A stretch of DNA of 64,000 nt from Prorocentrum cordatum (lineage: Eukaryota; Sar; Dinophyceae; Prorocentrales; Prorocentraceae), in assembly GCA_963575745.1 (NCBI GenBank), contig CAUYUJ010020764.1:1-64000 (forward strand), in the 5' to 3' direction. Made by a program: the position numbers and the translations under genes. The notes under the pieces were generated by a model. That model had not been told where the DNA came from and did not search any database. It saw nothing but the letters and a program-made list of their open reading frames with translations. Below, piece by piece: positions 30,767 to 41,690 of this stretch; position 1 is the stretch's first letter; every line of letters begins with the position of its first letter.

Positions 30767-31825
30767 CAGCGGGGCAGACGCCGCGCAGCCAGGAAGAACG
30801 TGGTCCTGGTCACCTACAACGGTTCGTCTTGGGGGACGTGCCGTGAATTTGTGGAGAAATGCGACCCCTCGGTGAAGGCTGTCGCGGCGCAGGAGCTCCG
30901 TGTTGATGGAGATGAACCTCGGCGTGCGCAGGGATGGGCAGCTCGTGAGGGGTGGCGCGCTATCATCACACCTTGTCGGCGACTTGAGTCTGGGCGGCCG
31001 CCCTTTGGGGTCGGACTCTTCGTCGGGCGCCACATCAGCGTGACGGCCATGCCTGGCGCGTCGAGTGTTCCAGATTCTTTCGACTTGCTACCGAGTTTTG
31101 CTGTCGCCTGCCACGCCGACTTCGGCATCAGAGGAGGATTGGTATTGGTTGCTGCCTACTTCGAAGTGGGAAAGTGGGCTGCTGGGGTCAATGCGGCGCG
31201 ACTCTTCGACATTGCCACGGCGCTGCGCGGGTGGAACAGGCCTTTCATCTTGGCAGCTGATTTCGACTGCGAGCCGTCCGCTTTGGGTGTCGATGGTTTC
31301 TCGGGCTACATCCCAGCCGCCATGGTTGCTCGTGCGTCTGGAGGTACATGCAGGAGCGCGAAAGGGAACTACTCCAACATCGACTACTGGCTCTCCAGTC
31401 TGTCGCTGGCTGGGTCGATCTCGCAGCCGAGGCCAGTTCCAGGATGGCCTGCGGCGCCCCACTACCCCATGCAGGTGTCTCTCGATGCGCGGGCCAAGGC
31501 CGTCAAGTTCCTGGCGCTGTCGGGCCCCAAGGCGTTCCCGGAGGCAGCGCCCGACGAAGACGGCATCCCTGTGGCGGCAGTCGACCACCAGGACACCATC
31601 GAGGCAGACGTGGCACGGGGAGGGGCGGCCACTGCTGTGCAGGCGCAGGCTCGTTTGGACTCCCTCTACGCCACCTTCATGGACGCCGCGGAGGACGAGC
31701 TGCTCGCGAGGTACTGCATCGACACGGACCGCGACCTGTACCGTGGTCGTGCTGCCAAGGTTGACTACGTGTGGGAGGCAAGCTGGCGGTGCCCCTACTG
31801 GACCGCACCCTGCAGCGGTTCCTGA
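30767..31825 (+). pseudogene. LINE ORF2 part 1: EEP endonuclease
   Basis: The frame shows KNVVLVTYNGSSWGT, then AQELR with the catalytic glutamate (30893-30895), FGVGLFVGR, ILAADFDCEP (31250-31276), SNIDYWL (about 31375-31393) and PHYP (about 31459-31470). These are the EEP motifs in order for the enzyme that nicks target DNA. In the GDFN-type motif the usual asparagine is aspartate here (codon 31265-31267), which may weaken catalysis. The open frame extends upstream to 29534, but that part is the shadow of ORF1. It runs into a TGA at 31823-31825 after a loss of frame that begins near 31775. Confidence 0.7.
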
Positions 31826-31829
31826 TGCA

Positions 31830-34164
31830 CGACGGGCTCGGCGCCTGGCTCAGGCTGCTGACGACCTCCTTCGAGGAGATCATGATGATGACCAGCTCCG
31901 TCGGCGATTGGAAAGGTTGGTGTCGCCTGCGGCGGAGCGGGCATACCTGGGGACCGACTGTCAGAAGGTAGTGCGGATTCTGCGGGATCTATTCCCCGTG
32001 GTGCGTGACATCGTGGTTGCCTCCGACCGCTGGCTCCCTGACCAGCGTTCAACGGCCTACGGTGCGACTATGGCGGGCTCACCGCCTCTTTCGTCGGCAT
32101 TTGGTCGTCTTGGGGCTGATGCTGATCCTACGCCTTCTCTATCTCCTGGGGTTACAGTGGAGGCCGTTGGGACGGGCAGCGACAGTGTGAGTCCCCCCGG
32201 CGTGCTGAAGTTGAGTAATCGTGGTCGCGCCCCCCGTCCTGGCGCAGCAGCACCAGGGGCCGCCGTGATCACCTCCCCACTCCCATTCTCTGTGGTGACG
32301 TCGACGGCAGCGGCTGCGTCGAATACGGCATCCGCGTCTACTCCTCTGGTCAAGAGGCGTAAGCTTGGCCATGGCGAGGGGCCCTGCACCTACCTGCCCG
32401 CTGACCGTCCTGGCGCACTAGCACCTGGGGTTGGCGCGGTCTCCCCTTCTCCTCGGGGTCCTGTGCTTTTCTAGGTGCATCGTGATGGATGTGGTCGTCC
32501 TGGCGCAGCAGTACCTGGGGCCACCGTCGTCACGCCCTCCTACCCTCGGGCCCCTCCCTCGGCGCCACCAGTCATTTTGACTTCATCGGCTTCAGTTTCT
32601 ACGTCGACGAGGCCCTCGTCCCCGCCTTCACTTAAGAGGCGAAAGCTTGGCTCTGGCGATGTGCCCTGCAAGTGCCTACCTGCTGACCGTCCTGGCGCTC
32701 TAGCACCTGGGGTCGGCGAGGTACCCTTTTCCCCTGTTGCTCCTGATGTTCTCTTCGGTAATCGTGATGGTTGTGGTCGTCCTGGCGCTGCAGTACCTGG
32801 GGCCGACGCCGTCGCGCCCTCCTTCCCTCGAGCCTTCCATTCGGCACCGCCAGCTACTTTGACGTCATCGGCCTCGTTGTCTACATCGACGAGGCCCTCG
32901 TCTCCTTCTTCAAGGCCGTGTGCCGCCCCGCCCACAGAGCCCCTGGACCGACAAAGACCCTTGGGTGGGACGGAGTCGGGACAGTGGGGAGGCCAGTCTA
33001 CGGATGTGGGAAGTGTGAGCGGCGCGCGGCACATGGACATCGATTGCGAGGCTGGTGGCCTTTTCCCTCCTGGTGAGGCCTCCTACTCAGCTGAGTGCTG
33101 TCCACATGTTTCCTCGGCCGGCCTTCGTGATGCTGCTCGTGATGCCGCGCGGGCCGTGGTCGCATGGCTTGGGGTGTACGCCGAGGAGCTGGAGACGGCA
33201 GCTATGCGGGACAGGAGAAGGGCATTCGCCACTTGGGCTGCTAACTGCGAGGCGGGTCGCATCAAGCCGTTGTTCTCTTTCACCAAGCCCGCAGGTGTGC
33301 CGCGCGCTCAGGTCCATCGCCACGGTGGTTCTACATCTTCGGCGCAACACGTTGCGGATGACCAGATGGACCGATGGGCCAGCATCTGGCGGGCTACGGC
33401 GGTGTCACAGCCCCCGACGCTTGTGCAGGTGAATGGTGCTGGGCAAGGTATGGATGACTATCAAGTGCAGCACATCGAAGATTCGGACGACACGGCCGAC
33501 CTGCGGGAGGCTTTGCTGAGCCTCCCGAAAGCGGCCCTTCCCGTCCCAAAGATCGCCGAGGTGCGGCGGGCCGCGAAGCAGTTCAAGTGGTACACGGGCC
33601 AGGGCGCGGACAAGCTGGCCCCCAGGTCCCTGAGCCTCCTCAGTGACCCCACCCTTGCCCTGCTGATATACATCATGTGGCTGGCTGAGCACTGGGAGCG
33701 TTGGCCGTCCCAGCTCATGGCCGTCCACATTGTGCTCCTGGCAAAGCCCAAGGGAGGATGGCGACCCATTGCGCTGCTGCAGGCGGTGTATCGTGTTTGG
33801 ACGCAAGTGCGGGGCGTCCAACTTCGGCAATGGCTTCAAGATCACGATCGGCCTTCTTTTGCCTTGGCGGTGGGCAGGACTACTCAAGATGTGGCTGCTC
33901 GCGCCCTCCTTCGCGCTGAGGCGGCCTTGGCCTCCGACGAAGGGGTCATCACAGCCATCGTGGACACCGAGAAGTGCTTCGATCGCATCTGCTGGCGTCG
34001 CCTTGTTCAGGCAGCCAAGAAGCACGCCTTCCCTCGGCAGCTACTGCCATGCGCTTTGGCCATGTATCGTGCGTCACGGAGGCTGGTGTGGCTGCAGGCC
34101 ACTTCTTACTCAGTTGTGGTGGACCAAGGAGTGCTGCCTGGGTGCAAATACGCCATGGCCCTTG
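31830..34164 (+). pseudogene. LINE ORF2 part 2: linker repeats and RT fingers/palm
   Basis: The frame resumes as LERLVSPAAERAYLGTDCQKVV and runs to TAG 32472-32474, then continues in the same phase from 32475. It contains a Pro/Ser/Ala-rich linker with tandem repeats (32217-32910). RT motifs follow: QGADKLAPRSL, VHIVLLAKPKGGWRPIALL, TAIVDTEKCFDRI (motif A, aspartate 33963-33965) and VVDQGVLPGC (motif B, about 34126). Near 34160 the frame moves to the one carrying motif C. In motif A the usual alanine of K-A-F-D is cysteine (KCFD). Confidence 0.7.
32217..32910 (+). repeat. In-frame tandem repeat in the LINE ORF2 linker
   Basis: Three related units start at 32217, 32478 and 32760 (spacing 261 and 282 bp, both multiples of three). 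Each begins with a RPGAAxPGA segment; the first two carry a basic KRRKLG motif and end in PADRPGALAPGVG. The basic motif could be a nuclear localisation signal. Repeats of this kind inside a LINE protein are unusual. Confidence 0.7.
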
Positions 34165-37100
34165 TCAGCTCCTCATGCTATCTGCCATGGACGATTTTGT
34201 TGGAACAGTACAGCCCCTCCAGGGCAGCTGTGATGCAGGTTTCTCGTCGTCGCTGGGCGTCTTCGCAGACGACCTCACCCTGCAGGTCGAGGCGCAGCTC
34301 AAGTTTCTCCAGCAGATGTCGGTTGACGTGATCAAGCTGTTGTGCGAGTCTTTGACGGAGCTTGGTCTCCCAATTGCGAAGTCCAAGGCCTTACTTGCAG
34401 GTTCCGACGAGCAGATGCCGACCATGGTGGCAGGTAGACTGAAGAAGTGCGGATTCCGTCCAAAACCTTGGCTTGAAGTGCTTGGCCTGGAGGTTGGTGC
34501 AGGCAAACCTTGCGATGGGGATGTGCTGAAGAGGCGCATGCGCAAGGTAGGCAAGAGGGCCCGACACTTCAAACGCTTGCAGGCGCTCGGGGCAAAGTTC
34601 AAGAAGGTCGCTCGAGCAGCAGTCGGCCCTGCCATCACCTACGGACTGAGCATATTAGGGGCGGCCCCGCGTGTGCTACGCAGGGTGACAGCAATGGTGA
34701 AGCATGGTTGGGACGCGATACCGAGCGGTGGCTCACGCTGGATTGCTGCGCGGCTGGGCCGCCCCCCATCGCAGCACCCCGTGTGTGTCGCAGTGGTCGG
34801 CCCGATCTACATTTGGGCACTCATGATGCAGTCTGATGAATGTTCAATCGATGCCATGCAGGTTGCCTGGGGGGCTCAGTACTTTCAGAATGCGTCTGCA
34901 CCCGCCCCCACGAGCTGGAAGCTCGTCAAAGGACCTGCTGGTGCTTTCTCGCGATCGGTACGGGACCTAGGCTGGAAGGGCCCCTCGAGCTACAGCGTTT
35001 CGGCTCGCAATGGTGACGTGCCCGACCTTCGGGTTGCCGCTCCCTCCGTCGTCAGGTGGCTCGCTCTGCAGGACTACGAGGTGGTCGCTTGGGAGCAGTG
35101 GGCGCAGCGGCCAGACGCTATGCCTGAAATACCTGGGCCGCTTCACAAAGATCCTGCAGGTATCTGGCTAGCTCCTATACGTGGGTTGTTGCAGGCAGGG
35201 GTGAAGGCCAAGAGATGGGCCTTGGTTCCCTTCGCGAGAGCTGCTCTACGCACGGCGGTGTTGGGTGGTCACTTCTCGCATCAGAGGCTCTACCAGTACG
35301 CCTACGCCGCCAACCCGCGGTGTCTTCGGTGTTGGGATGCTCTGGGCACTCTTCATCATCGCTACTGGTGCTGTCCTACCTTGGATGGCATGCGTGAGCG
35401 AGCCGTAGACGAAGATGCGTTGGACGCTGCCCTGGCCACGGTACCTGGGGACCTGCTGTACTCCAGGGGCCTCTTCCCCAACTCCTTCCTGCCTGCGCTG
35501 CCCCTGAGATGCGACACTGGAGCATGTCACTACGATCGTGGAGCGCGTGCTGATCCATTGGTCGTCACGGGGTGCATCTTCACGGACGGCCCGTCCAAGA
35601 AGCTAGTGCGTTGGGATATTGCAGCACGGGCAGGCTGGGGCTTCGTGCTTGTGGGAGACGCGAGCTACTCGGGAGCTGTGTTTGGCGCCTTGCCTGGCCC
35701 TCGCCAGACCTCGGCACGCGCCGAGCTGCGCGCGGTGCTGCAGGTTCGCACGGTTGGGATTGCCCCGCTGCACGTCCACACTGATTACCTGCCCTTGCTC
35801 GATGGCCTGGCCCGTGGACGCCGCTGGCGCTGCAGTCCCAGGCGGGACAATGTGGACCTGTGGAGACAAATCTGGCACCACATCGATGACCATGGAGGCC
35901 TCCATGCGCCAGATTCCAGTACCCCGTCCCCTGTCCGAGTCACCTACGTCAAGGGGCACTCGAAGGAGGACGCTTGGGAGAGGCGGTGCAACGACCTGGC
36001 GGATCAAGCAGCCAAGAGGGGCCGACACCTTCATGACCTTCCTCGAGGTGCAGTGGGCAGATATACGCAGGCCCTGTCGCGAGCGAGGCAAGTCGCCTCC
36101 TGGATTGCCAACGCCTCCAGGGTCACGTTCGACGGCGCCGTGCCGCCCGACCGCGTGGAGATTCCGAGGCGGCGACCCCTAGCGCTGCGACAGCGCTGGG
36201 CCCTGGAGCGGGACGCTGCAAAGGCGCAGCGAGCAGCGGCTGAGGACGGCCAGCGGGCGGGGGCGCCGACGCCGCCGATGGTGGTGGAGTTCCCGCACCT
36301 TGTGGGGAGGCGTGGTCAAAAGTGGACGTGTGACCGCTGCCCCGCCTACGCCTTGTCCGCCAAAGGTGCGAGGGCCCTGAGGCTCCGCACGTGTAGGGTT
36401 GCCGAGGCTGCGGCCCTGTGGGCCCCGAGCTCAACGTCGGGGGACGCCGCGGGGGACGCCCAGGTCGGGCCGCTTGGAGTCTCGACCCCGTCCCCTCGGG
36501 GTCCTGTGGACCCCTCGGGCGCCGATCTGGAGTCGGACGACGATGAGCTCCAGCCTACAGCGGTAGAAGGCCCTGAGCGGCTCCTTGCGTTTAAAAGGGT
36601 GAGGTTTCAAACGGACGAGGAGCGTCGGGATCTCGACCTTGCTGACGCCTGTGCGGGATGGCTCCCAGAGGTCCCGCGTGTCCAGGGCCAGGTGGGTGCT
36701 CCCAGTGTCCAGGTCGATCCTGACCCCTCCCCGATTCCCCCGCGTCTCACCAGGAGCGAGGGGACTAGAAAGGGGAGCGGCTCTGAGGAGGCCTCTGGGG
36801 GCCCGCGCCCGAAGGCGCCTCGGTTGGCTGTGCGCGCCCCCCCCGCCCCTGCTTATGTGCAGGGTTCCCTGGGTGGCTCTGGGGGGCCTCCGCCCCCCAC
36901 GAGGGCCAGGGCCTCTGGGGGCCCGCGGGTTGGGGCGTCCTGGGTTGCCCGCGATGCCGCCCCCCCCGACCGTCCCCTCTCCGCTCAGGGTCCAGTTGAT
37001 TCGCGTAGCGCCCGAGGGCACGTCATCCTCCTTGCTGGAGGTACTCTTGCATTCTGCCGCTGTTGTGGCGCCCGCTGCCAGCCCTCCGCGCCTCGGTCGC

Positions 37101-37258
37101 GTCTGTGGGGTGAGTGCCAAGGGCTTGCATCCAGCAAGGACTCTACTTACCTAAAAGCCCCCGAGGTGGGGAAAGATCCCATCTCGGGGGAATGGAGGGG
37201 CGAGCCTCGCCCACTCATGGTCTCGGATGAAGCCTGCTTCTGGCTTCGCCTTCGGTAA
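34165..37258 (+). pseudogene. LINE ORF2 part 3: RT motif C, thumb, RNase H and C-terminal Cys motifs
   Basis: The open frame to 37258 starts in the RT palm: LLMLSAMDDFVG, then GVFADDLTLQ with the FADD box at 34262-34273, and a thumb region (KPWLEVLGLEVGAGKP). A knuckle-like RCLRCWDALGTLHHRYWCC lies near 35315-35380. RNase H spans about 35565-36030 with GCIFTDG (Asp 35585-35587), SARAELRAVL (Glu), VHTDYLPLLDGL (Asp) and YVKGHSKEDAWERRCNDLAD (His and Asp), so all catalytic positions are present. The C-terminal part is Pro/Arg-rich with CDRCPAYALSAKG (about 36330) and FCRCCGARC (about 37050). This segment alone is undamaged. Confidence 0.75.
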
Positions 37259-38160
37259 TTCGTTTGACGTTTTACTTGCCCGGAGGCCCCTGTCGTCCTC
37301 TGGTTTCATTTCGTCGACGAGTTGCGCGTGCTCGCTTTTTCCGTCTGTCTCGGCCTTTCTTTTTCCCCGCTCGGCGCGCTCGTACTCGATTTGGTGGTGC
37401 CTCCTCCTCCTCCCTCGCCCCCCCCCCTCGCCCCCCCCCCCCCCCCCCAGCGCCGTCTCGCAGGGCGCGATGGGGCTCCGAGGAGGGCCCGGAAGGAGCC
37501 GCGACGAAGTCGCGCGAGCGCCCTTCTTGGAGCCCTATCGGGGCTCCTTCGCGGCTGCGGGGGCTTGCACATGCCGTCTCGCGGAGCCCCGAAAGGGCCC
37601 CGAGCGGGGCCCCCAGGGGGACCCAGGAGCGGGCCGCGTATAAACAGTTCACATTTCTACGCGCACGCACACTGCATGTGACGAGCCCATTGTTCAATTC
37701 GATGGCGACTTGCTCCGTGCTCGGCCAGATTGGAGGCGCCTTCCCCATCGGATTGAGGTGCCTCCACGACCTCGTCGCGCCCGTCGCCGCCCCCCCCCTC
37801 CACTTCCCCTTTCCCCCCCCTTCGTTTTCCGCGCCCCCCCCCGCCCCCGCCCCCCGCCCCGTCCTGGCGCGCGCGCCGAGATCATCTTGACGCGCTCGCT
37901 TGCGACGAGGGATCAAGCGGACGCCGTTGTCGCTGCAGCTGGGCCAGGGCTTCAACGACCGACGCTCGACGGGCAACCTGCGCCCGAGCGGGGGTTTCGC
38001 GCTCGGGGAAAATATAGCTCGCGTCGCGGCGGGAGCGCGCGGAACCGCCCCCCAGTTATCATCCGTATAATTGTTGCGCGTGAGTATTCGGCGGCCGCAG
38101 CGACGACGATTGCTGGGGCGACGTCCATGGCGATAATGAGAGAAATATTCTGCTTGCGAT
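37259..38160. other. LINE 3' flank and GC-rich spacer
   Basis: Holds long C runs (about 37420-37449 and around 37785-37860) and no convincing gene. The LINE 3' UTR presumably ends somewhere in the first few hundred bases; no poly-A or simple tail marks it. Confidence 0.4.
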
Positions 38161-38520
38161 TATGGTGGTAATGCTGATGGTGATGATTGTGGTGATGATC
38201 ATGATGATGGCGGCAATGTTGACGATTCGGATTTTCAGAATTCTGTTGATACTGATTCTGAAAATGCGGACGGCGTATGTGATTGTGATGATGGCGATGC
38301 TGGTGGTGCGGGTGATGCCGATGATGATGACGATGATGATGATGACCATGATGATGATGATGCTGATGATGATGATGGCGACGATGGTGATTGCGATGGC
38401 GATGGCGATGACGACCGCGGCGATGGCGACGGCGATGACAGCGATGACGAAGGGGTGTGCCCGCGCTGACGCGGATGGAGATGACGACGGAAACGGCGAT
38501 GGTAATGGCGATGGGTTTCC
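38161..38520. repeat. Degenerate GATG/GATGAT repeat
   Basis: GATGGTGATGATTGTGGTGATG-like sequence, more diverged than the GAT array at 20.04 kb. It gives artificial Met/Val- and His-rich frames. Confidence 0.8.
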
Positions 38521-38559
38521 GAGGGTTCCCCGAAGAGAAGACGTGGGGCGTGATTCCTC

Positions 38560-40600
38560 GTAGCCCTCTCGGGATTCCATAGGGTTCCCGGGGGTTCATT
38601 GGAGGCCCGTCGGAATCCTTGGGGTGCCCGAAAGCGCGCCTGGAGATTCCCTGGGATCGGATTTCCACTTGTTTACACATGGTTCTTTGGTTTTCCCTAG
38701 GGGGTCCCAGGGGTTCCCGGGGCATTTCCCGGTATCCTTCGCATTCCTGATGGTTCCGCAGGGTTCCTCGCGCCCCGCCGCCCCCAGGAGTCGCGGGGGG
38801 CCCCGCGCGGATCCGGGAGGATGCGATTCGTCGGTGTGCCCGAAGGATTCTTCCGGACTCCCTCGGGATTTTTGGGGCCCCCTTAGGATGCCTGAAGATT
38901 CTTTGGGGCCGGGCCCCCGCGGGGCTCCTGAGCACTCGTGGAGATTTTGCTGTGGGCCCCCGAGGGGCAGCCCGGCCCCCCCCAGAATGATTCTTTTGAA
39001 TTCCGTCGGATTTCCAGGGATTCCTTCAGGATTTCCCAAGGGTTCCTTTAGATTCCATGCGGATTCCGTTGGGCCTTCTACGGATCGGATTCCTTCGGGT
39101 TCCCTGGGAATTCCTTGGGCCTCCAAAGAGTTCCTTGGGATCCTTTCGGGCTCCTTGAGGTTGCGTGGCGTTCCTTGGAGTGTCTGGCGGTTCCTCGCGG
39201 ATTTCGTTTTGATTCTTGGGGGCCCCCAAGGGGTTCCCAGAGATTCCATGGGGCCTCCTCGGGATTCCCGAGGTATTCTCAAATAGTCTCTTGCGGTCGG
39301 ATTTTTGAGGATTCCTCGCGGATTCATTTGGATTCTTTGGAACCCCTGAGGGGTCCCCTAGGGGTTCCTCGGGGTGGGATTTCTCGTGGCCCCCCGAGAA
39401 CTTCCCCGGGGGCCCCGCGAGATAGGCTTCCTGGATATTCCCCAAGGATTCCGCGGGATTCCTTAGGGATTCCTTCAGCTCTCCCAGGAATTCTTCTGGA
39501 TCTCGTTGGGATCCTTTGGGTTGGGGCCCCTTAGGGGTTCTTATGGGTTCCGGGGGGCCCCTTGAGATTCCATCGGATTCTTTTGAGTCCCTTAGGGGTG
39601 CTAGGCGAATTCCTGACAGCGAGGATCCTTAGGATCCCCTGCGGGGCCCTAAGGTTTCTTCAAGGATCACTGGGGAGCCCCGCAGCAAATTCGAATCATT
39701 CGGAGCCCCCCAAAGGAGTCGCGGGGATTCTTCAAGGATCCCGCAGAATTCCCAAAAAGATTTCTAAGAGTTCCCTAGGACAGGATTCTTTAGGACCTCC
39801 CAGAGACCCTTGAGGATTTCATACGGATTCCAGGGGGAGTCCTTTGGGATTCCCGAGGACGGGATCCCTTTGGGCCCCCGAGACATTCCTGAGGTTCTCC
39901 CAAGGATGCCAAAGAATGCCCCAGGGATTCTGATAGCTTCCTTCAAATTCGGGCGTCCTTCGATTCCTCAGGGCTCCCCGCGGTCCTTCAGGGATTCCTT
40001 CGGGATCCTTCGCGTCCTTTTGGGTTCCTTCGGATGCCCGAGGGATTCCTAAGGGATCCCGAAGGATCGGGTTCTTGAGGAGTCCCATAGTGGGGATTCC
40101 TTGGGTTTCCTCAGTTCATGAGTTCTTGAGTGTCCTTAGGATTCCTGAGGGCTCCGGATTCCCTATGGATTTCCTTGTGTCCCCTAGGGGTTGCTGAGAG
40201 TTCCTTGGGATTCTCTGGGTTTCCGTGGGATTCCCCGGGGGATCCGTAGGGATGCCTTCTGGATTCCTTCGGGATTTCTTCGGCATTTCCTTGGGTGCCC
40301 TAAGGATTCCCCATGGGGTTCCCTGGCATTCCCCACGCGTTCCCGCGGATTCCATCGGATGGGAGATTTGACTCCTAAGGGTCCCAAGGGGGCGCCTAAG
40401 ACCCCCTTCGAATTCCCAAAAGGATTCCTTCGGATAGGCTTCCGAGATTCCCCTGGGACTCTTCGGGATTCCCCAGGGGTTCCTTCAGGAAAGGTCCTTT
40501 GGATCCAGTAGGACTTCTTTTGGATACCTGAGGTTTCCTTCGATTCCTTACGCTTCCCGACGGGGTCCCCGCGGATTCCGTAGGATAGGGGATCGCCTAG
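38560..40600. repeat. GGATTCCTTGGG-type minisatellite, about 2 kb
   Basis: Repeated words such as GGATTCCTTCGGG, GGTTCCTTGGGATTCC and CCCCGAGGGATTCC at about 10-30 bp spacing, strongly degenerate. Both strands are open over long stretches (Ser/Gly/Leu/Pro/Arg-rich), which is a by-product of the repeat. Confidence 0.8.
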
Positions 40601-40789
40601 TCTTTAATTTTTGGACTTGCTGTCGGAGTTGGGGGCGTCTGTTTCTGGGCTCGGCCAAGGATTCGGCGCGCGCCGAATCTACCAGTATCTTATGTTTGAG
40701 CCAGGTTCGATCCCCCAATTATTCATTGGTTTGCATAAGGGGCTTATTTGGTTAAAGGTTTGTTTCTCCTATTGTTCCTTTGCCAGTTG
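40601..40789. other. Short unique spacer
   Basis: No gene or motif recognised. Confidence 0.4.
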
Positions 40790-41015
40790 CTCGGAGATTC
40801 TTTGGGTTCCTCGGGCTCCTCGGGTCCCCGCCCCCGGTGCCCTCTTATTGTTGCGTTGCCTGTTCCCCGGATGTTCCTCGGAATCCCCAGGTTCTTCGGG
40901 TTCCCCCGATTCCCTGGGTTCCCCTGGTTCCTCGGGCTCGCCGGGCTCCCCGGAAACCCTGGGTTCCTCGGGTTCCCTGGGTTTCCCGGGTTCCCCGCCC
41001 CCAGTGCCTCGTATT
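40790..41015. repeat. GGTTCCTCGGG/GGTTCCCTGGG short repeat
   Basis: Degenerate units of about 9-12 bp (GGTTCCTCGGGTTCCC) related to the larger GATTCC minisatellite upstream. Confidence 0.65.
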
Positions 41016-41039
41016 CTTTATTTCTGTGCCCGTTCCAAG

Positions 41040-41250
41040 TAATTCGAAGCAACGGCAAGCAATGTCAAGCAACGCCAGGCAATGCCACGCAATGCCACGC
41101 AATGCGAGGGAATGCCAAGCAGTGCCAAACAATGCCAAGCAATGCCAAGCAATGCGAAACAATCAGAAGGAATACCAAACTATGCGACGCAATGCAAAAC
41201 AATGCAATTCCATGCAATGCCAAGCAACGCCAAACAATGCCAAGCTTTGC
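41040..41250. repeat. CAAGCAATGC short tandem array
   Basis: About twenty units of a 9-12 bp word (GCAATGCCAA, with variants GCAACGCCAA and GCAATGCGAA). It gives artificial Asn/Gln/Cys-rich frames. Confidence 0.85.
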
Positions 41251-41690
41251 GCCCATGCAGTTGGAAGCGCTTTCCGAATTAATTGTGGTGGCGCCGGGTT
41301 AGTTTGTTTCGATGAGTATCTATATCATATTCAAGAAATATGCGACGCGTATCCATTGTTGAATTGAACACGTGCCCCTTCGTTTTTACAAATAAGACAG
41401 AGACTCCGTGACAGTTTTGTCGTGTATATACATATCACGCGTCTAGTTTATTCTGTCGTACGAGCTGAATATGAACACAACATGAAACATCTACTCATTT
41501 TGCGCGCTCCGACCCAAATGCGCTGCGGCTTCGCTAAAGCAGGCGCGCACCAGAGATAGACACTACTAGAATTTGTTGTTGTTTACCAGGGAGAGAATCC
41601 TTTGAAAACCTTTGAAATATTTCTGAAACCGGTTGCACAGGCCTTTATCACCTAGTAGAAATCCTACAATCTTGAACTTCTCAGGGCTAG
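41251..41690. other. AT-richer unique sequence before the resumed Ser/Thr repeat
   Basis: No gene recognised. If 18.26-41.75 kb is an intron, this would be its 3' end, with possible acceptors CTGCAG (41718-41723), ACAAG (41745-41749) and AGCAG (41748-41752). Only the last two keep the Ser/Thr frame with the donor at 18258. Confidence 0.4.

Larger units (their letters stand above)
29531..37258 (+). mobile_element. Near-complete LINE: ORF1, endonuclease, RT, RNase H
   Basis: A non-LTR retrotransposon of a different family from the relic at 20.9-28.5 kb. ORF1 (29782-30765) is intact. ORF2 carries an EEP endonuclease, an RT with FADD, an RNase H with its acidic residues and C-terminal Cys clusters. 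Only a few lesions interrupt ORF2: frame changes between about 31775 and 31830, a TAG at 32472-32474, and a frame change near 34160. Boundaries are approximate; no target-site duplication could be identified. It sits in the 23.5-kb stretch that interrupts the Ser/Thr gene. Confidence 0.8.

Noticed and set aside
38596-39534. Long overlapping frames on both strands in the GATTCC region
   Set aside because: Low-complexity by-products of a degenerate minisatellite.
41040-41250. CRISPR array
   Set aside because: Units are 9-12 bp with no distinct spacers; the organism is a eukaryote.
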